Below, one piece after another: positions 36,458 through 45,905 of a stretch of DNA of 64,000 nucleotides. A model generated the notes under the pieces. It was given only the letters and a program-made list of their open reading frames with translations, made no database searches and was not told where the DNA came from. The translations under genes and the position numbers were made by a program. Position 1 is the stretch's first letter; each line of letters opens with the position of its first letter. Source of the stretch: JALZUR01 sp965205365 (GTDB taxonomy: Bacteria > Bdellovibrionota > Bdellovibrionia > Bdellovibrionales > UBA1609); assembly GCA_965205365.1 (NCBI GenBank), contig CBDBGT010000007.1:1-64000 (forward strand). The letters run 5' to 3'.

Positions 36458-36943
36458 TTAAGCCACTGCCGAGTTTGGGAGCAATTTAGTAAGCCAAAGC
36501 TTCTCATTTGTTAAATCAAATCCCACTGCCTCAGCGCCATGAAGTATTGCAAAATACATTCTTCTTAACGCTCTAATTTCAGCAACTTCTTCTTGATTAA
36601 ATTCAGAAAAAGCCTCTATTATACTCAATAAATCTGGTGTTGTAACAACGTTGGGCACTCTCTTTGAATCAATACCTTCAAACATGGCAGGCTTAAAACC
36701 CACTAATGATTCAGTTAACAAAATCTTTGAACCAGAAAAAAAATTTAATTGTAAAAAAGGCTTACCTGTAGAGTCTTCTCTTTCTAAAATTTCTTCTATA
36801 CCATATCTTTTAATTTCTAAACTTTTACCATCAACACCTTGAGTAAGTTTAAGTGTATCATCCCCTAGAAAACTAAGTTTTAACCCCGGTTTATTATTTA
36901 AAAACTTATCAATTATTTTAAAAATATCTTGTGTTTTTTCCAT
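36458..36943 (-). CDS. Conserved-looking hypothetical protein
   Basis: 161 aa, acidic and soluble, no signal peptide. N-terminal half beta-rich (LKLSFLGDDTLKL, SLEIKRYGIEEILERE, FLQLNFFSGSKILL); C-terminal half helical (LLSIIEAFSEFNQEEVAEIR, YFAILHGAEAVGFDL). The composition and a clean frame in chromosomal sequence support a real gene. It is monocistronic next to tRNA-Ala. I do not recognise the family. Confidence 0.55.
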   Translation of the reverse strand: MEKTQDIFKIIDKFLNNKPGLKLSFLGDDTLKLTQGVDGKSLEIKRYGIEEILEREDSTGKPFLQLNFFSGSKILLTESLVGFKPAMFEGIDSKRVPNVVTTPDLLSIIEAFSEFNQEEVAEIRALRRMYFAILHGAEAVGFDLTNEKLWLTKLLPNSAVA

Positions 36944-37163
36944 ATAACATACATATCGTAATCTCTTTACAAATAGATAACCTGTCTTTTAAAAACCTCG
37001 AATGAGGTCTTGTATAATGATGAGTCAATATACCCTCTCACCGCCTATACTGACTTATTTTGAGATATTTCTTAGATTAAGTGTTTTTATTTTATAAAGT
37101 CTGTGACTTTTCATAAATAATCCATTAATAATTAAAATACATGGGAGTTAAAAACGTTTTAAA

Positions 37164-37472
37164 ATGATAATTCAAAAATGGCAGGCCCCAATAATACCAG
37201 ACATAAATCAAGTAAAGAAAATGTTTCTACTAGAAGGACTTCAAGCTTTTTCAGAATATCTACCTGAAAACACTGAAATTAAAAATCGTATATTTCCATT
37301 TGATGAGGTAAGAGTCATTGTATCTGGAGAGTTAATTTTAGAAATTGTTAGAAACAGAGTTCTTTTAAGAGAAGGTGATCATGTTATGATCCCTTCCAAC
37401 ACAACTCACTCTATCTCCACGCATAAAGGCTCCTCAAAGAGCCTTTATGCTAGAAAAGTTTTCTCATCTTAA
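37164..37472 (+). CDS. Small cupin-domain protein
   Basis: 102 aa, a single cupin barrel: FDEVRVIVSGELILEI (motif 1 region, lacking the usual His pair) and LREGDHVMIPSNTTHSI (motif 2 with GD, P and H). With one clear metal-type His the barrel may bind a small ligand rather than catalyse. The 3' end carries a perfect 12-bp palindrome (37421-37450). An IS1595-type element inserted only seven bases after the stop, leaving the gene whole. Function unknown. Confidence 0.65.
   Translation: MIIQKWQAPIIPDINQVKKMFLLEGLQAFSEYLPENTEIKNRIFPFDEVRVIVSGELILEIVRNRVLLREGDHVMIPSNTTHSISTHKGSSKSLYARKVFSS
37421..37450 (+). terminator. Hairpin inside the 3' end of the cupin gene
   Basis: GCATAAAGGCTC and GAGCCTTTATGC form a perfect 12-bp stem with a 6-nt loop. 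It lies within the coding sequence, 20 bp before the stop codon, and lacks an immediate T-run. It may be an RNA-stability or termination element. Confidence 0.45.
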
Positions 37473-37479
37473 AAAACTT

Positions 37480-38233
37480 GGTTCATGACACTTTAAGAGG
37501 TTTATTTCGTACAATCTCTAACAATAATCTATAGAGGTCTTCCATTTCTGTGATTGAACCTAAACTCACACTCCTTTAAATGCAAATAAAAAGTGTTCTT
37601 ATGCATTCCTCTGAACTTAGAAAGTCTTACTTTGGCTAAGCCCCAAAAATTTTCAATTCCATTAATATGGTTTTTAACTTTTCCTTCAGCTTTTGAAAAT
37701 TCATTTTTTCCATGATGAACTCTATAGTGTTTTTTATAACCCATATCCACAAGACCATCATACGTCCTAAAGCCATCTGTATAAACTGTAGACTCCTTGC
37801 TTATTTTAGCCCGTATTAGAGGGAGAATCTCGTTTTTAGAGCAGTTTTTAATAATTTGAGTATACAACCTTACCATTTCTTTTTTTAAGCCCAAAGACAA
37901 TGGTTTTACCTCTAGCTCATCTTCCGCGAAGACCTCTAACTCTCCTTGCTCCAAAATAACTTTCATCCAGTTTTATTTCTCCAGAATCAAAAACAGATTC
38001 TTTTTCACAAGCTTCAGCTATTCTAACTCTTAGATTTTTTAGAATTCGATTGATACAGTTTCGGCTTAGTCCGGAGAAAGAGGAAATTTGTCCAGCAGTT
38101 AAATCACCTGCAAAAAGCTTGATAATCTCCCTGAATTTAGCCTCTGAAATTCTTGAACGGATACAATACTTGTTTTTCACTGTCATAACAATAAGTTAAC
38201 TCCCTTAAAGGTCAACTTAAAGTGTCATGAACC
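37480..38233 (-). mobile_element. IS1595-family element, degenerate
   Basis: 754 bp with perfect 18-bp inverted repeats GGTTCATGACACTTTAAG. Flanks AAAAACTT (37472-37479) and TAAAACTT (38234-38241) match 7 of 8, consistent with an old 8-bp target repeat. The transposase is frameshifted. Confidence 0.85.
37529..38186 (-). pseudogene. IS1595-family transposase, frameshifted
   Basis: Two overlapping frames. 38186-37917 has the HTH (AGQISSFSGLSRNCINRILK) and the first DDE block (GEIKLDESYFGARRVRGLRGR split by the shift). 37966-37529 has CSKNEILPLIRAKI, STVYTDGFRTYDGL (Asp), HHGKNEFSKAEG and HINGIENFWGLAKVRLSKF (Asn/Glu block). The shift lies near 37920, after the RGLRGR residues; a one-base indel would rejoin them. 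The family does not normally use a frameshift here, so this copy is probably dead. Confidence 0.82.
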
Positions 38234-38248
38234 TAAAACTTTATAAAA

Positions 38249-40021
38249 CTATAATCTATTAATACCAGAACCTGAAGGGGCTGGTCTTGACCTTGGACCC
38301 ACATTGTTATTTCGGTAAGCATCTCTCTCATAGTATCTATCATAGTATCTATTACTAGATCCAGAACTAAGGTGTGCATCTATATGAAAACCACCTGTTA
38401 AAGTAGAAAGGTCAAAGGGCGGAAGCACTCCTGAGGCTCTTCCCTCAACATTAAAACCTCTATTGCTCCCAGCGTAACCTGGTGCTGGACCTAAAGCTGA
38501 AATTCCAGCCCGATACTGCTCAGTTAAAGCATCATAGGATTGGGCATATGTATACTGGCGAGCCAATGCCTCATGGCGAGCCCGCAGGTTGGCTAATTGC
38601 CGATCTTGCTCAGCCTGGAGCCTCGCTAAGCGCTGCTGATTTTGTGCTATTTCAGCCCTAATTTGCCCAGCACTTAAGCCAGCACCATTTGAACCATTAT
38701 TGTTATTATAAATAATTTGTCCATTTGGACCAATAGTATAACCTGAGTTTGTATTAGCCCCCACTCTAGAGCCATTAACATCAGCCCCAAGAATATCTCC
38801 TAAAGCTCCAGGTAAAATTCTTGTGTCCTCTAAGTGGCCATGAGCGTCTACTCTTGAACTAACCGATCGACCTCCAAACAAAGCACTCCCTGAGCAACCA
38901 AATGCACCCGTTGAAAGTCCAACGTCTATAATCGTTGGTATACCCTCAATCAACACTGTTGCAAGCACAGTACCACTTCGATCTGACATTCCTGAAGTTG
39001 GGTAACCTTTTGCATTGTTGTCTGGGTGAATAACCTTTTTATAGTACTTATATGCGTCCCGTTCACTTTTACTAGCAAAGTAAGCTCCAAGACCTACCAA
39101 ACCACCAACAATTCCCATTGGACTATACTTCTCAAACCATGACCTATTGTCAGTCTTGCAGTCTGCACAGACCGACTCTTCAAGATTCTCAGCAGCAATT
39201 TCAGTAGTTTCTTCAAGTTCGTCTTCTAAATCAGCAATTTTATCTTCTAAATCAGCAATTAAAGCTTCGCTACTTAAACAAAAGGAATACCTTCCACTAG
39301 GATAAACACTTGACACCCTAAGACACCTACGACAATGCCTTCTATCACTCATATTAAAATATAATGCCCCACTACTATCCTTTTCTCCCTCTTTTATTTT
39401 ACAAAGTTCAACATCAACAGAACCACTAAGTCCTGCATATGTTGGACAACTTGAAACAAAAGTTGGGGCTGGTGTTTCAGGAGCAACTACACCATTGCCT
39501 GATCCTGAAGAACCCGCCCCACCACCGCCAAGCTCACCACTAGAGTCAACACTGTCATCATCTTGAGAAGTGTCTACAAGATCACTGCCTGTACCAGATC
39601 CACCTGCAATGGTTCTTATTTTAGCTACATTTCCTACTGAAGTAGGAATTTTTTCCCAATTGTTTATATTGGCCCAGTAATTATATATTCCTACATTTGT
39701 AATCTGAGGAGTACACGCTCCACCACCGGCCATATGATCTGTATAATCTTTAATATCCTCACCACTAAGTCCACCTACAAAAAGCTCAAGGTTTTCTTTA
39801 CATTTTCTACAATGGGACCTTCTTCTTTTATTTTCTAATTTTGCTTTTTCGCTTTTTATTACCTTTAATCTCGCTTCAACATCAATAACAGATTGAGGTT
39901 TGTACTTCCTTAAAGAACTAGCGTTGTAGGCACAATAGTCATCAGGCAACCCTGATCCAGGGTGGTCTGCCCATGACGGGAAAACCATGAGTATAGAAAG
40001 AATAAATGTTAGAATTCGCAA
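38249..40021 (-). CDS. Large secreted protein with CxxC motifs, unknown function
   Basis: 590 aa. Signal peptide MRILTFILSILMVFPSWA. Three CxxC pairs (CRKC, CRRC, CADC) and other Cys suggest disulfides or metal sites. The order is: N-terminal CxxC region, Ser/Gly/Asp-rich linker (DDDSVDSSGELGGGGAGS), second CxxC region, coiled coil (ALIADLEDKIADLEDELEET), a short hydrophobic Gly segment (MGIVGGLVGLGAYFASK), a QR-rich coil (QNQQRLARLQAEQDRQL) and a Tyr/Arg/Ser-rich tail. It looks like an envelope or surface protein. No enzyme motif is recognised. It is monocistronic, and GGAG lies just upstream of the ATG. Confidence 0.6.
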   Translation of the reverse strand: MRILTFILSILMVFPSWADHPGSGLPDDYCAYNASSLRKYKPQSVIDVEARLKVIKSEKAKLENKRRRSHCRKCKENLELFVGGLSGEDIKDYTDHMAGGGACTPQITNVGIYNYWANINNWEKIPTSVGNVAKIRTIAGGSGTGSDLVDTSQDDDSVDSSGELGGGGAGSSGSGNGVVAPETPAPTFVSSCPTYAGLSGSVDVELCKIKEGEKDSSGALYFNMSDRRHCRRCLRVSSVYPSGRYSFCLSSEALIADLEDKIADLEDELEETTEIAAENLEESVCADCKTDNRSWFEKYSPMGIVGGLVGLGAYFASKSERDAYKYYKKVIHPDNNAKGYPTSGMSDRSGTVLATVLIEGIPTIIDVGLSTGAFGCSGSALFGGRSVSSRVDAHGHLEDTRILPGALGDILGADVNGSRVGANTNSGYTIGPNGQIIYNNNNGSNGAGLSAGQIRAEIAQNQQRLARLQAEQDRQLANLRARHEALARQYTYAQSYDALTEQYRAGISALGPAPGYAGSNRGFNVEGRASGVLPPFDLSTLTGGFHIDAHLSSGSSNRYYDRYYERDAYRNNNVGPRSRPAPSGSGINRL

Positions 40022-40168
40022 GGGGCTCCTCCCTGTAAAATTATTAATATTATAACCAACATCGGCAAAAGCATTTAAAAACTTTACACATTAAAGCACT
40101 TAGTCCAGATAAAACACGACTAATGACCATGGTTGAAGAGAAAATAATTGCTGATAGTATCTTTTACC

Positions 40169-41167
40169 ATGGCCCCAAGCTTGCTTTATATTGATGATGA
40201 AAGTGAAAACTTAAAAGTATTTCAACGCTTATTTAAAAAGAATTTTAAAATACATACAGCCTTAAGTGGAGAAGAGGGCTTGGGTCTTTTTGAAAAGCAC
40301 CCTGAAATATCACTACTAGTCAGTGATCAGCGTATGCCTCAAATGAGTGGTGTTGATTTTTTAAACGCTTGCAAGCAAATAAACCCTCACTCTATAAGAA
40401 TTTTAATTACCGGTTATGCAGACTTAGAATCTACAATCAATGCCATAAATGAGGCTGAAATTTATAGATTTATAAAAAAACCCTGGGAAAAATTAGATTT
40501 ATTACAAACATTAAACCAAGCACAAAAACGCTTTGAGCTTGAAAAGCAAGTCCGAAGCCTTGATGAGCTTAAAAACAAGTTCATGATGCTTGTTAACCAT
40601 GAATTAAAAACACCTCTTACAATTCAGCGCTCTTATTTAGAGTTTTTAGAAAAAAGTTCTTTAAATAAAGAGCAGTCTTTATATTTAAAAAAATCTCTTT
40701 CTGGCTCAACTAGACTTGAGACTCTAATTTCTGAAATACTATATTTTTTAGAGATACAAAAAGAAAACCTACTTGATGCTCAAGAAACTTTTAAATTAAG
40801 TGAAGTCACAGGACTTCAAGATTTAGTGGGAATTTTTATTAAAACAAATAAAATCCACTTTTCTAACGCCATAAAAAGATTAATTGAAAATGCACAGGCT
40901 CACAAAATCACAGATTCCACCGTAACTGTTAAACAAGCCGCTAACAGCCTCATTATCCAAAATTCTATAGAAAAAACCCCAGATTTAGAATTGATTGTAA
41001 AACCTTTTGAAATCAATGAGAACGCTTTTAATCACACAAAGGGGTTAGGCTTAGGGCTGTCCATAGCCTCACTAATTCTTAGTAAACTTGGTTTTCCAGT
41101 ACATATCCAATGTGACAACAGTCTTTTTAAAGTTGCTGTGAACTTATCCGAAAACCAACCCTCATAA
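40169..41167 (+). CDS. Receiver-histidine kinase hybrid
   Basis: About 332 aa from ATG 40169; an upstream TTG (40148) would add seven residues and is less likely. N-terminal receiver: LLYIDDESENLKVF, LLVSDQRMPQMSG (phospho-acceptor Asp), ILITGYADLEST, YRFIKKPW. A short linker leads to HisKA with MLVNHELKTPLTIQRSYLEF (phospho-His) and an ATPase domain with an N-box (RLIENAQAHKI) and GLGLGLSIASLILSKLG. The G1 (DxGxG) box is not recognisable; the sequence there is IIQNSIEKTPDLE. No sensor or membrane domain is present, so it is a cytosolic relay protein. It may control the two genes downstream. Confidence 0.85.
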   Translation: MAPSLLYIDDESENLKVFQRLFKKNFKIHTALSGEEGLGLFEKHPEISLLVSDQRMPQMSGVDFLNACKQINPHSIRILITGYADLESTINAINEAEIYRFIKKPWEKLDLLQTLNQAQKRFELEKQVRSLDELKNKFMMLVNHELKTPLTIQRSYLEFLEKSSLNKEQSLYLKKSLSGSTRLETLISEILYFLEIQKENLLDAQETFKLSEVTGLQDLVGIFIKTNKIHFSNAIKRLIENAQAHKITDSTVTVKQAANSLIIQNSIEKTPDLELIVKPFEINENAFNHTKGLGLGLSIASLILSKLGFPVHIQCDNSLFKVAVNLSENQPS

Positions 41168-41219
41168 GCAACTCTAAATCCTTTTAAATCTACATCAGCT
41201 TTGCATTTATACTTTATAG

Positions 41220-42263
41220 ATGCTCTATTTTGCAAAAATATTATTCTGCTTTTTAGTTTCAAAAACCTGGGCTTTGACAGCCATAGAGGTAGGGAGCAGG
41301 CATTCACTAAGCCCTAGTAAATCCTATCATTTTTCATCAAAAAAACTTATCTCCACACATATAAACTCTAAAAACCCTTTTCTCATTGGACTTAAAATTG
41401 GAGACTTAACCTTTAAGGAAAATCAAAACACTAAGCGAATTCTTATATTAAATAAAAAACAACTAGCTTTTTTTAAAGATACAAATTTTATCGTTGAAGG
41501 CTCTCCCTTTCTAAACTGGAAAATTAAAAATGAAAAACTCTTAGTTGTTGGAAACAGCAGACCTGAAGAATTTTTTATTCTCTTAAAGCACTGCTCTTTA
41601 AAAAAACTAACTTCTGTTGCTATACTCACAAGCCCTCACTCTAACCCACATTCAAATGAAGAGCGAAACTGCTTATATTTAAAAAAAAGCTTTAAAATTG
41701 AACTCGCTTTTTTAAATGAAAATACTCTGTCTGGAAATACTTTCGGCCTAGGCCTTCCATCTGAGCTTTTATGGTCTTTAAGACCTCAAGTTCAATTAGG
41801 AGATATTAAAGGTGGCGCAAAAGCTCAGTCTAAAAAAACCAGTTCAAAAGGACATAGCTTTTTTACCGCGTTAATAGAAAGCAATGAGCCTCTAGTTTTT
41901 GAGTCTGGAGCAGAAATACTTATAAAACCCTCCGGGCTCTTTAACAATCAAAAAAACCAGTGGAAAAAAGCCACTTCAAATATTCAACTAAGTATCTTAG
42001 AGAGTACAAATAACTTTGTTAAAACAAAGCTTAAAATCAATAAAACCAATCAAACTGCAAACAGCAGTGTATTTAATATAGAAAAATTTAAGCAATCAAA
42101 CACTCTTAAATTAAAACAATGGGTGCATATCTTTACATTTAAAGAGAACAATGAAGACATGTCTAAAGACAAGGTTCTTAGTTTAAGTTTTTTAGGCACT
42201 CGAAATAAAAACAAAAGCAGCACCAATAAGCAATTTTGGATAAAAGTTTCTCAAAGTGATTAA
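41220..42263 (+). CDS. Exported protein, possibly secretin/CpaC-like
   Basis: 347 aa with a signal peptide (MLYFAKILFCFLVSKTWA). The early part (IEVGSRHSLSPSKSYHF, GLKIGDLTFKENQNTKRILI) resembles the N-terminal pilus-formation domain of CpaC/RcpA. The last 150 residues are beta-rich with the order seen in short secretins (FESGAEILIKPSGLF, LKLKQWVHIFTF, VLSLSFLGTRNKNKSS, FWIKVS). Similarity is weak and only at pattern level. The strongest support is context: it overlaps by eight bases the next gene, a CpaF/VirB11-type ATPase. If correct it would be an outer-membrane or periplasmic pilus or secretion part. Confidence 0.4.
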   Translation: MLYFAKILFCFLVSKTWALTAIEVGSRHSLSPSKSYHFSSKKLISTHINSKNPFLIGLKIGDLTFKENQNTKRILILNKKQLAFFKDTNFIVEGSPFLNWKIKNEKLLVVGNSRPEEFFILLKHCSLKKLTSVAILTSPHSNPHSNEERNCLYLKKSFKIELAFLNENTLSGNTFGLGLPSELLWSLRPQVQLGDIKGGAKAQSKKTSSKGHSFFTALIESNEPLVFESGAEILIKPSGLFNNQKNQWKKATSNIQLSILESTNNFVKTKLKINKTNQTANSSVFNIEKFKQSNTLKLKQWVHIFTFKENNEDMSKDKVLSLSFLGTRNKNKSSTNKQFWIKVSQSD

Positions 42264-43191
42264 ACCTCTTTTAAAAGACTCTTTAATTACAGAAATTATA
42301 ATTCAAAATAACGATGATCTTGTTATTGAAAAAAATGGTGAACTTATAAGTTCAAAATGGGAACCTTGTGATTATAAAAATGAGCTTATTAATGAAATTA
42401 TTCAAGCCCTCCCTAAAGCACCTAACTACGAATACCCTATAGCTTCTGGAGTTTGGAGAAATTTTAGAGTACAAATCATCAATGCTCCTATTGTAAACAA
42501 CAACCCTATTATACAGCTAAGGCGCCTTGCTCATGAATCAGATTTTAGAAAACTTCATCCTAAGCAATGGTCAACCAATAAAGACACTCTGCATATTTTA
42601 AAAGAAAAGTTCTCCATTAAGCGTGAAAATTTCTTAATCGTTGGCCCTACAGGGTGTGGTAAAACAACTCTTCTTAAGGCCCTCTTATCAAACTACTGTA
42701 AAAATGAGCGTGTTCTTTGTATTGAAGACACTCCTGAACTTCCACTAGTTAATGAGTTTTCATGTAATCTAAAAACATACACCTCATCTAGTGAAGATAT
42801 CAAAGATGTATCATTAAATGACCTTGTTAAGGCTAGTCTTCGAATGAGGCCTGATAGAATTATAATGGGAGAAATGAGGGGTGGTGAGGCTTCTAGTTTT
42901 TTACTTATGCTCTCAACAGGCCATAAAGGAAGTGGTGCAACTCTCCACGCTCATACCTCTGAAGACGCACTTTATAGACTTGAAATGCTTATTCAAATGG
43001 GAAGCTCTTGGTCTTTAGAAACCGTAAGACGATTAATTCATACCTCCCTTGATTGCATTATCGTACTCAATAAAAAACCACAAACTGGAGAGCGCTATAT
43101 CAAAGAAATCTCTGAAATTGCAGGCCTTGAAGACAGCGGGTTTTTAATCCACCACCTACACAACATAAATAACGAGTCTATAAACCACTAA
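42256..43191 (+). CDS. CpaF/VirB11-type secretion ATPase
   Basis: 311 aa, GTG start overlapping the previous stop. The N-terminal domain (YPIASGVWRNFRVQIINAP) precedes the RecA-like core: FLIVGPTGCGKTTLLKALL (Walker A), VLCIEDTPELPL, LRMRPDRIIMGEMRGGEA (Walker B) and GHKGSGATLHAHTSEDALYR (His box). This family powers Tad/Flp pili or type IV secretion. The protein is shorter than CpaF (about 400-480 aa), lacking most of the N-terminal extension. No CpaE, TadB/C or pilin gene is adjacent, so it is an orphan with the gene before it. Confidence 0.88.
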   Translation: MIKPLLKDSLITEIIIQNNDDLVIEKNGELISSKWEPCDYKNELINEIIQALPKAPNYEYPIASGVWRNFRVQIINAPIVNNNPIIQLRRLAHESDFRKLHPKQWSTNKDTLHILKEKFSIKRENFLIVGPTGCGKTTLLKALLSNYCKNERVLCIEDTPELPLVNEFSCNLKTYTSSSEDIKDVSLNDLVKASLRMRPDRIIMGEMRGGEASSFLLMLSTGHKGSGATLHAHTSEDALYRLEMLIQMGSSWSLETVRRLIHTSLDCIIVLNKKPQTGERYIKEISEIAGLEDSGFLIHHLHNINNESINH

Positions 43192-43347
43192 AATTTTTAA
43201 CTATAAATAAAACATTTAAACAAAGCTTATGCTCACTAAGTGCTTAAGTTAAAGCTATTAGTATCGCCCTTATATCTAGATTTATAGACTAAGATTATGG
43301 GTTTTTCATAAGTTTTAAATTTCTATAACAAAATAATTTTTTCACTC

Positions 43348-45048
43348 CTAATTGAATTGAATAAGTTGAGCTGCGTGAGTCAAACTAGCTTTTGTAATGT
43401 CTTTGCCAGACATAAGCCTAGCAACTTCAGCAATTCGTTTTTCACTGTTTAAAGAAACTAAATTAGTTTGATGGCCGTCTGTGCCTGAAGTTTTTTCAAT
43501 TAAAAAATGGTGCTCTCCAAGAGCTGCAACCTGAGGTAAGTGTGTAACAATAATAATTTGCTGCCCCTTAGCAAGTGCTCTAAGTTTTCTTCCAATTTTT
43601 TCAGCTGTTGGACCACTAACACCAGAATCAATTTCATCAAAAAGATATGTTCTTGGAACTTCTTGATTTTCAAGGGCTCCTTTAATGGCTAACAATAACC
43701 TGCTAAGTTCACCACCACTAGCAGCTTTTTTAATAGACCTTTCTTGTGCTCCGTTTCTTAAGTGAGACAACCAAAAAGAAGCACTCTCCTCTCCATACTC
43801 TGTAGAAGTGGTTTTTTCAAATTTTACTCTAAAAGTAATATCCTTCATATTTAAATCTTTAAGATTTGCATTCACAAATTTTTCAAATTTATCTTTGTGT
43901 GAAACTCTAGATTCAGTTAATTTTTTTAATACAGGAGAAAGGCTGTCTTTTACTTGATTTAGTTCATTTTTAACCCTTAACCTATGCTCATCAATTTGTT
44001 CAAGATTTAAACGCTCAGTAGATAAGTCATTAAAAATATCTGTAAGCCCTTTAGCATTAGTATTGTATTTTCTAAATAAATGTTCATAAGTTTTAAGTCT
44101 GTCTTCCATGTCCTTAAAAGACATTTCATTATAGTCATCAGGGTGAGCATTTCTTAAACCTCTAAGAGTTAAGGCGGAGTTTGAAATAATCTGAGAAGCT
44201 TCATCTAAAGACTTTGATACGCCCTTAAGTTTAGTAAAGTCATCGCTTACCTTATTCATTTCACTCATAAAGCTATAGAGTTGAGAAAGTATGGAGTTGT
44301 CATTATTGTTTAAAATATCTTCTCCAGAAAAAACAATTTCTTTAAACTTTTTAAGTTTAAATTGCTGCTTCCTACTTTCTTTAAGCTTTTCATATTCATT
44401 AGGTTGTGGTGAAAATTCATCAAGCTCAGAGAGTTGAAAATTTAAAAAATCGATTTTTTGTAGCCGATCAGCATCACATTGGTTAATGGCATCTAGTTCA
44501 CATTCTTTTTCTTTTTGAAGTGAATGAAGTTTAGAAATTTTAAAGCGTAAATCTATATTTTTACAAAAAACATCATAAAGATTTTTTTGATAAAAAGAGT
44601 TTTGTAGATTTTTATTCTCATGCTGATTTGTAAGTTCAATTAAAGGTTCTGATTTTGTTGAAACTTCAACTAAAGGGGATACTATCTCTTTAAGATCAGA
44701 AACTGTTGCAAGGGATCCATTAATATAAGTCTTAGATTTACCCTTTGCATTAATAACTCTCCTCACCAGTAAAGAGCCTTCTTCATTTTCTAAATAACCA
44801 AGCATTTTTAATTTCTTATAAATATCTAATCTATTTGAAATTAAAAACAGCCCTTCAACAAGTGTGTCTGAAGAAAAACTCCCAACAATATCAGATGGAG
44901 CTTTTCCTCCCATAAGAAGGTGAAGAGATTTAAGAATAAGCGTTTTTCCAGCCCCCGTTTCCCCTGTAATAACATTAAGTCCAGATTCAAAGTGAACACT
45001 TAAGTCTTTAATAAGGGCAAAATTTTTCACTCTTAATTCAGTTAACAT
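43348..45048 (-). CDS. recN: DNA repair protein RecN
   Basis: 566-aa SMC-like ATPase for double-strand-break repair. N-terminal LRVKNFALIKDLSVHFESGL and NVITGETGAGKTLILKSL (Walker A); a central coiled coil; C-terminal ASGGELSRLLLAIKGALE (ABC signature), TYLFDEIDSGVSGPTAEKIG (Walker B) and IIIVTHLPQVAALGEHH. All motifs are present and length is standard. It overlaps nadK by one base (TAATG), the common nadK-recN pairing. Confidence 0.95.
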   Translation of the reverse strand: MLTELRVKNFALIKDLSVHFESGLNVITGETGAGKTLILKSLHLLMGGKAPSDIVGSFSSDTLVEGLFLISNRLDIYKKLKMLGYLENEEGSLLVRRVINAKGKSKTYINGSLATVSDLKEIVSPLVEVSTKSEPLIELTNQHENKNLQNSFYQKNLYDVFCKNIDLRFKISKLHSLQKEKECELDAINQCDADRLQKIDFLNFQLSELDEFSPQPNEYEKLKESRKQQFKLKKFKEIVFSGEDILNNNDNSILSQLYSFMSEMNKVSDDFTKLKGVSKSLDEASQIISNSALTLRGLRNAHPDDYNEMSFKDMEDRLKTYEHLFRKYNTNAKGLTDIFNDLSTERLNLEQIDEHRLRVKNELNQVKDSLSPVLKKLTESRVSHKDKFEKFVNANLKDLNMKDITFRVKFEKTTSTEYGEESASFWLSHLRNGAQERSIKKAASGGELSRLLLAIKGALENQEVPRTYLFDEIDSGVSGPTAEKIGRKLRALAKGQQIIIVTHLPQVAALGEHHFLIEKTSGTDGHQTNLVSLNSEKRIAEVARLMSGKDITKASLTHAAQLIQFN

Positions 45049-45893
45049 TATGACCTCTCCCCAAACTTAAGTTTTTCTCTTAAAAGATCAAAATAATTCT
45101 GAAATGGGTCTTTTAAAACAAGAAGATTTTCATTTGATTTTTTAAGTATAATTTCAAAATTAGGATCAATATCTTGTATATTTTGTCCATCAATATTTAA
45201 TTGAGCATTTTGATCACCTTTAGCAAGTTGCAGCCTGATTTCATGATCATCTGGCAACACTATTGGACGAGAAGTTAGGCTGTGTGGACAAACAGGTGTT
45301 ACGATAAAAGCTTTAGTATTAGGAAATAAAATAGGTCCTCCAGCTGCAAGATTATAAGCCGTACTCCCTGTGGCAGTTGAGACAATAAGACCATCAGCTT
45401 TAAGATCTGAAACTAAGTGATTTTGAGAAAATATTTTAATACGCACTAATTGCGACCTTAAACCCCTTTCAATAACAATGTCGTTTAAACATTTATAAGT
45501 TTTAAGAAACTCTCCTTTAGAAAAGACTGTGGCCTCTAAAAGAGTGCGCTTATAAATCTTAAGTTGATTTTGTAAAACCTTATCCATAAGAGAGTAGATT
45601 TCATCACTCTTATTATCTGTCAAAAATCCAAGGGATCCTAAATTTACGCCGACTAAAGGAATGTTTAAATCCACAAGAGCTCTGGATGCAGAAAGATAAG
45701 TCCCGTCTCCACCGAGAACTAAAACAGCCTTAGGGGCAGGGGAAAGCTTAGAAAAACAACCCTGTGTGAGTTCAGTAGAGGAGAACCTATGTACAAATTC
45801 AACCTTTTTACTTTTTAAGTAAGTTATAAGCTCTTCTGAAAAAGTAAATGCTTTTGGAGAATCTGTTCGATATACAAGCGCAATGGATTTCAT
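45048..45893 (-). CDS. nadK: NAD kinase
   Basis: 281 aa, phosphorylates NAD to NADP. Motifs: AVLVLGGDGTYLSASR (GGDGT), LVGVNLGSLGFLTD, SDLKADGLIVSTATGSTAYN, LAAGGPILFP and VTPVCPHSLTSRPIV. Length is typical. It precedes recN with a one-base overlap and follows the M3 peptidase by 12 bp, so the three form a minus-strand operon. Confidence 0.95.
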   Translation of the reverse strand: MKSIALVYRTDSPKAFTFSEELITYLKSKKVEFVHRFSSTELTQGCFSKLSPAPKAVLVLGGDGTYLSASRALVDLNIPLVGVNLGSLGFLTDNKSDEIYSLMDKVLQNQLKIYKRTLLEATVFSKGEFLKTYKCLNDIVIERGLRSQLVRIKIFSQNHLVSDLKADGLIVSTATGSTAYNLAAGGPILFPNTKAFIVTPVCPHSLTSRPIVLPDDHEIRLQLAKGDQNAQLNIDGQNIQDIDPNFEIILKKSNENLLVLKDPFQNYFDLLREKLKFGERS

Positions 45894-45905
45894 ATCAAGT
45901 CCTTG

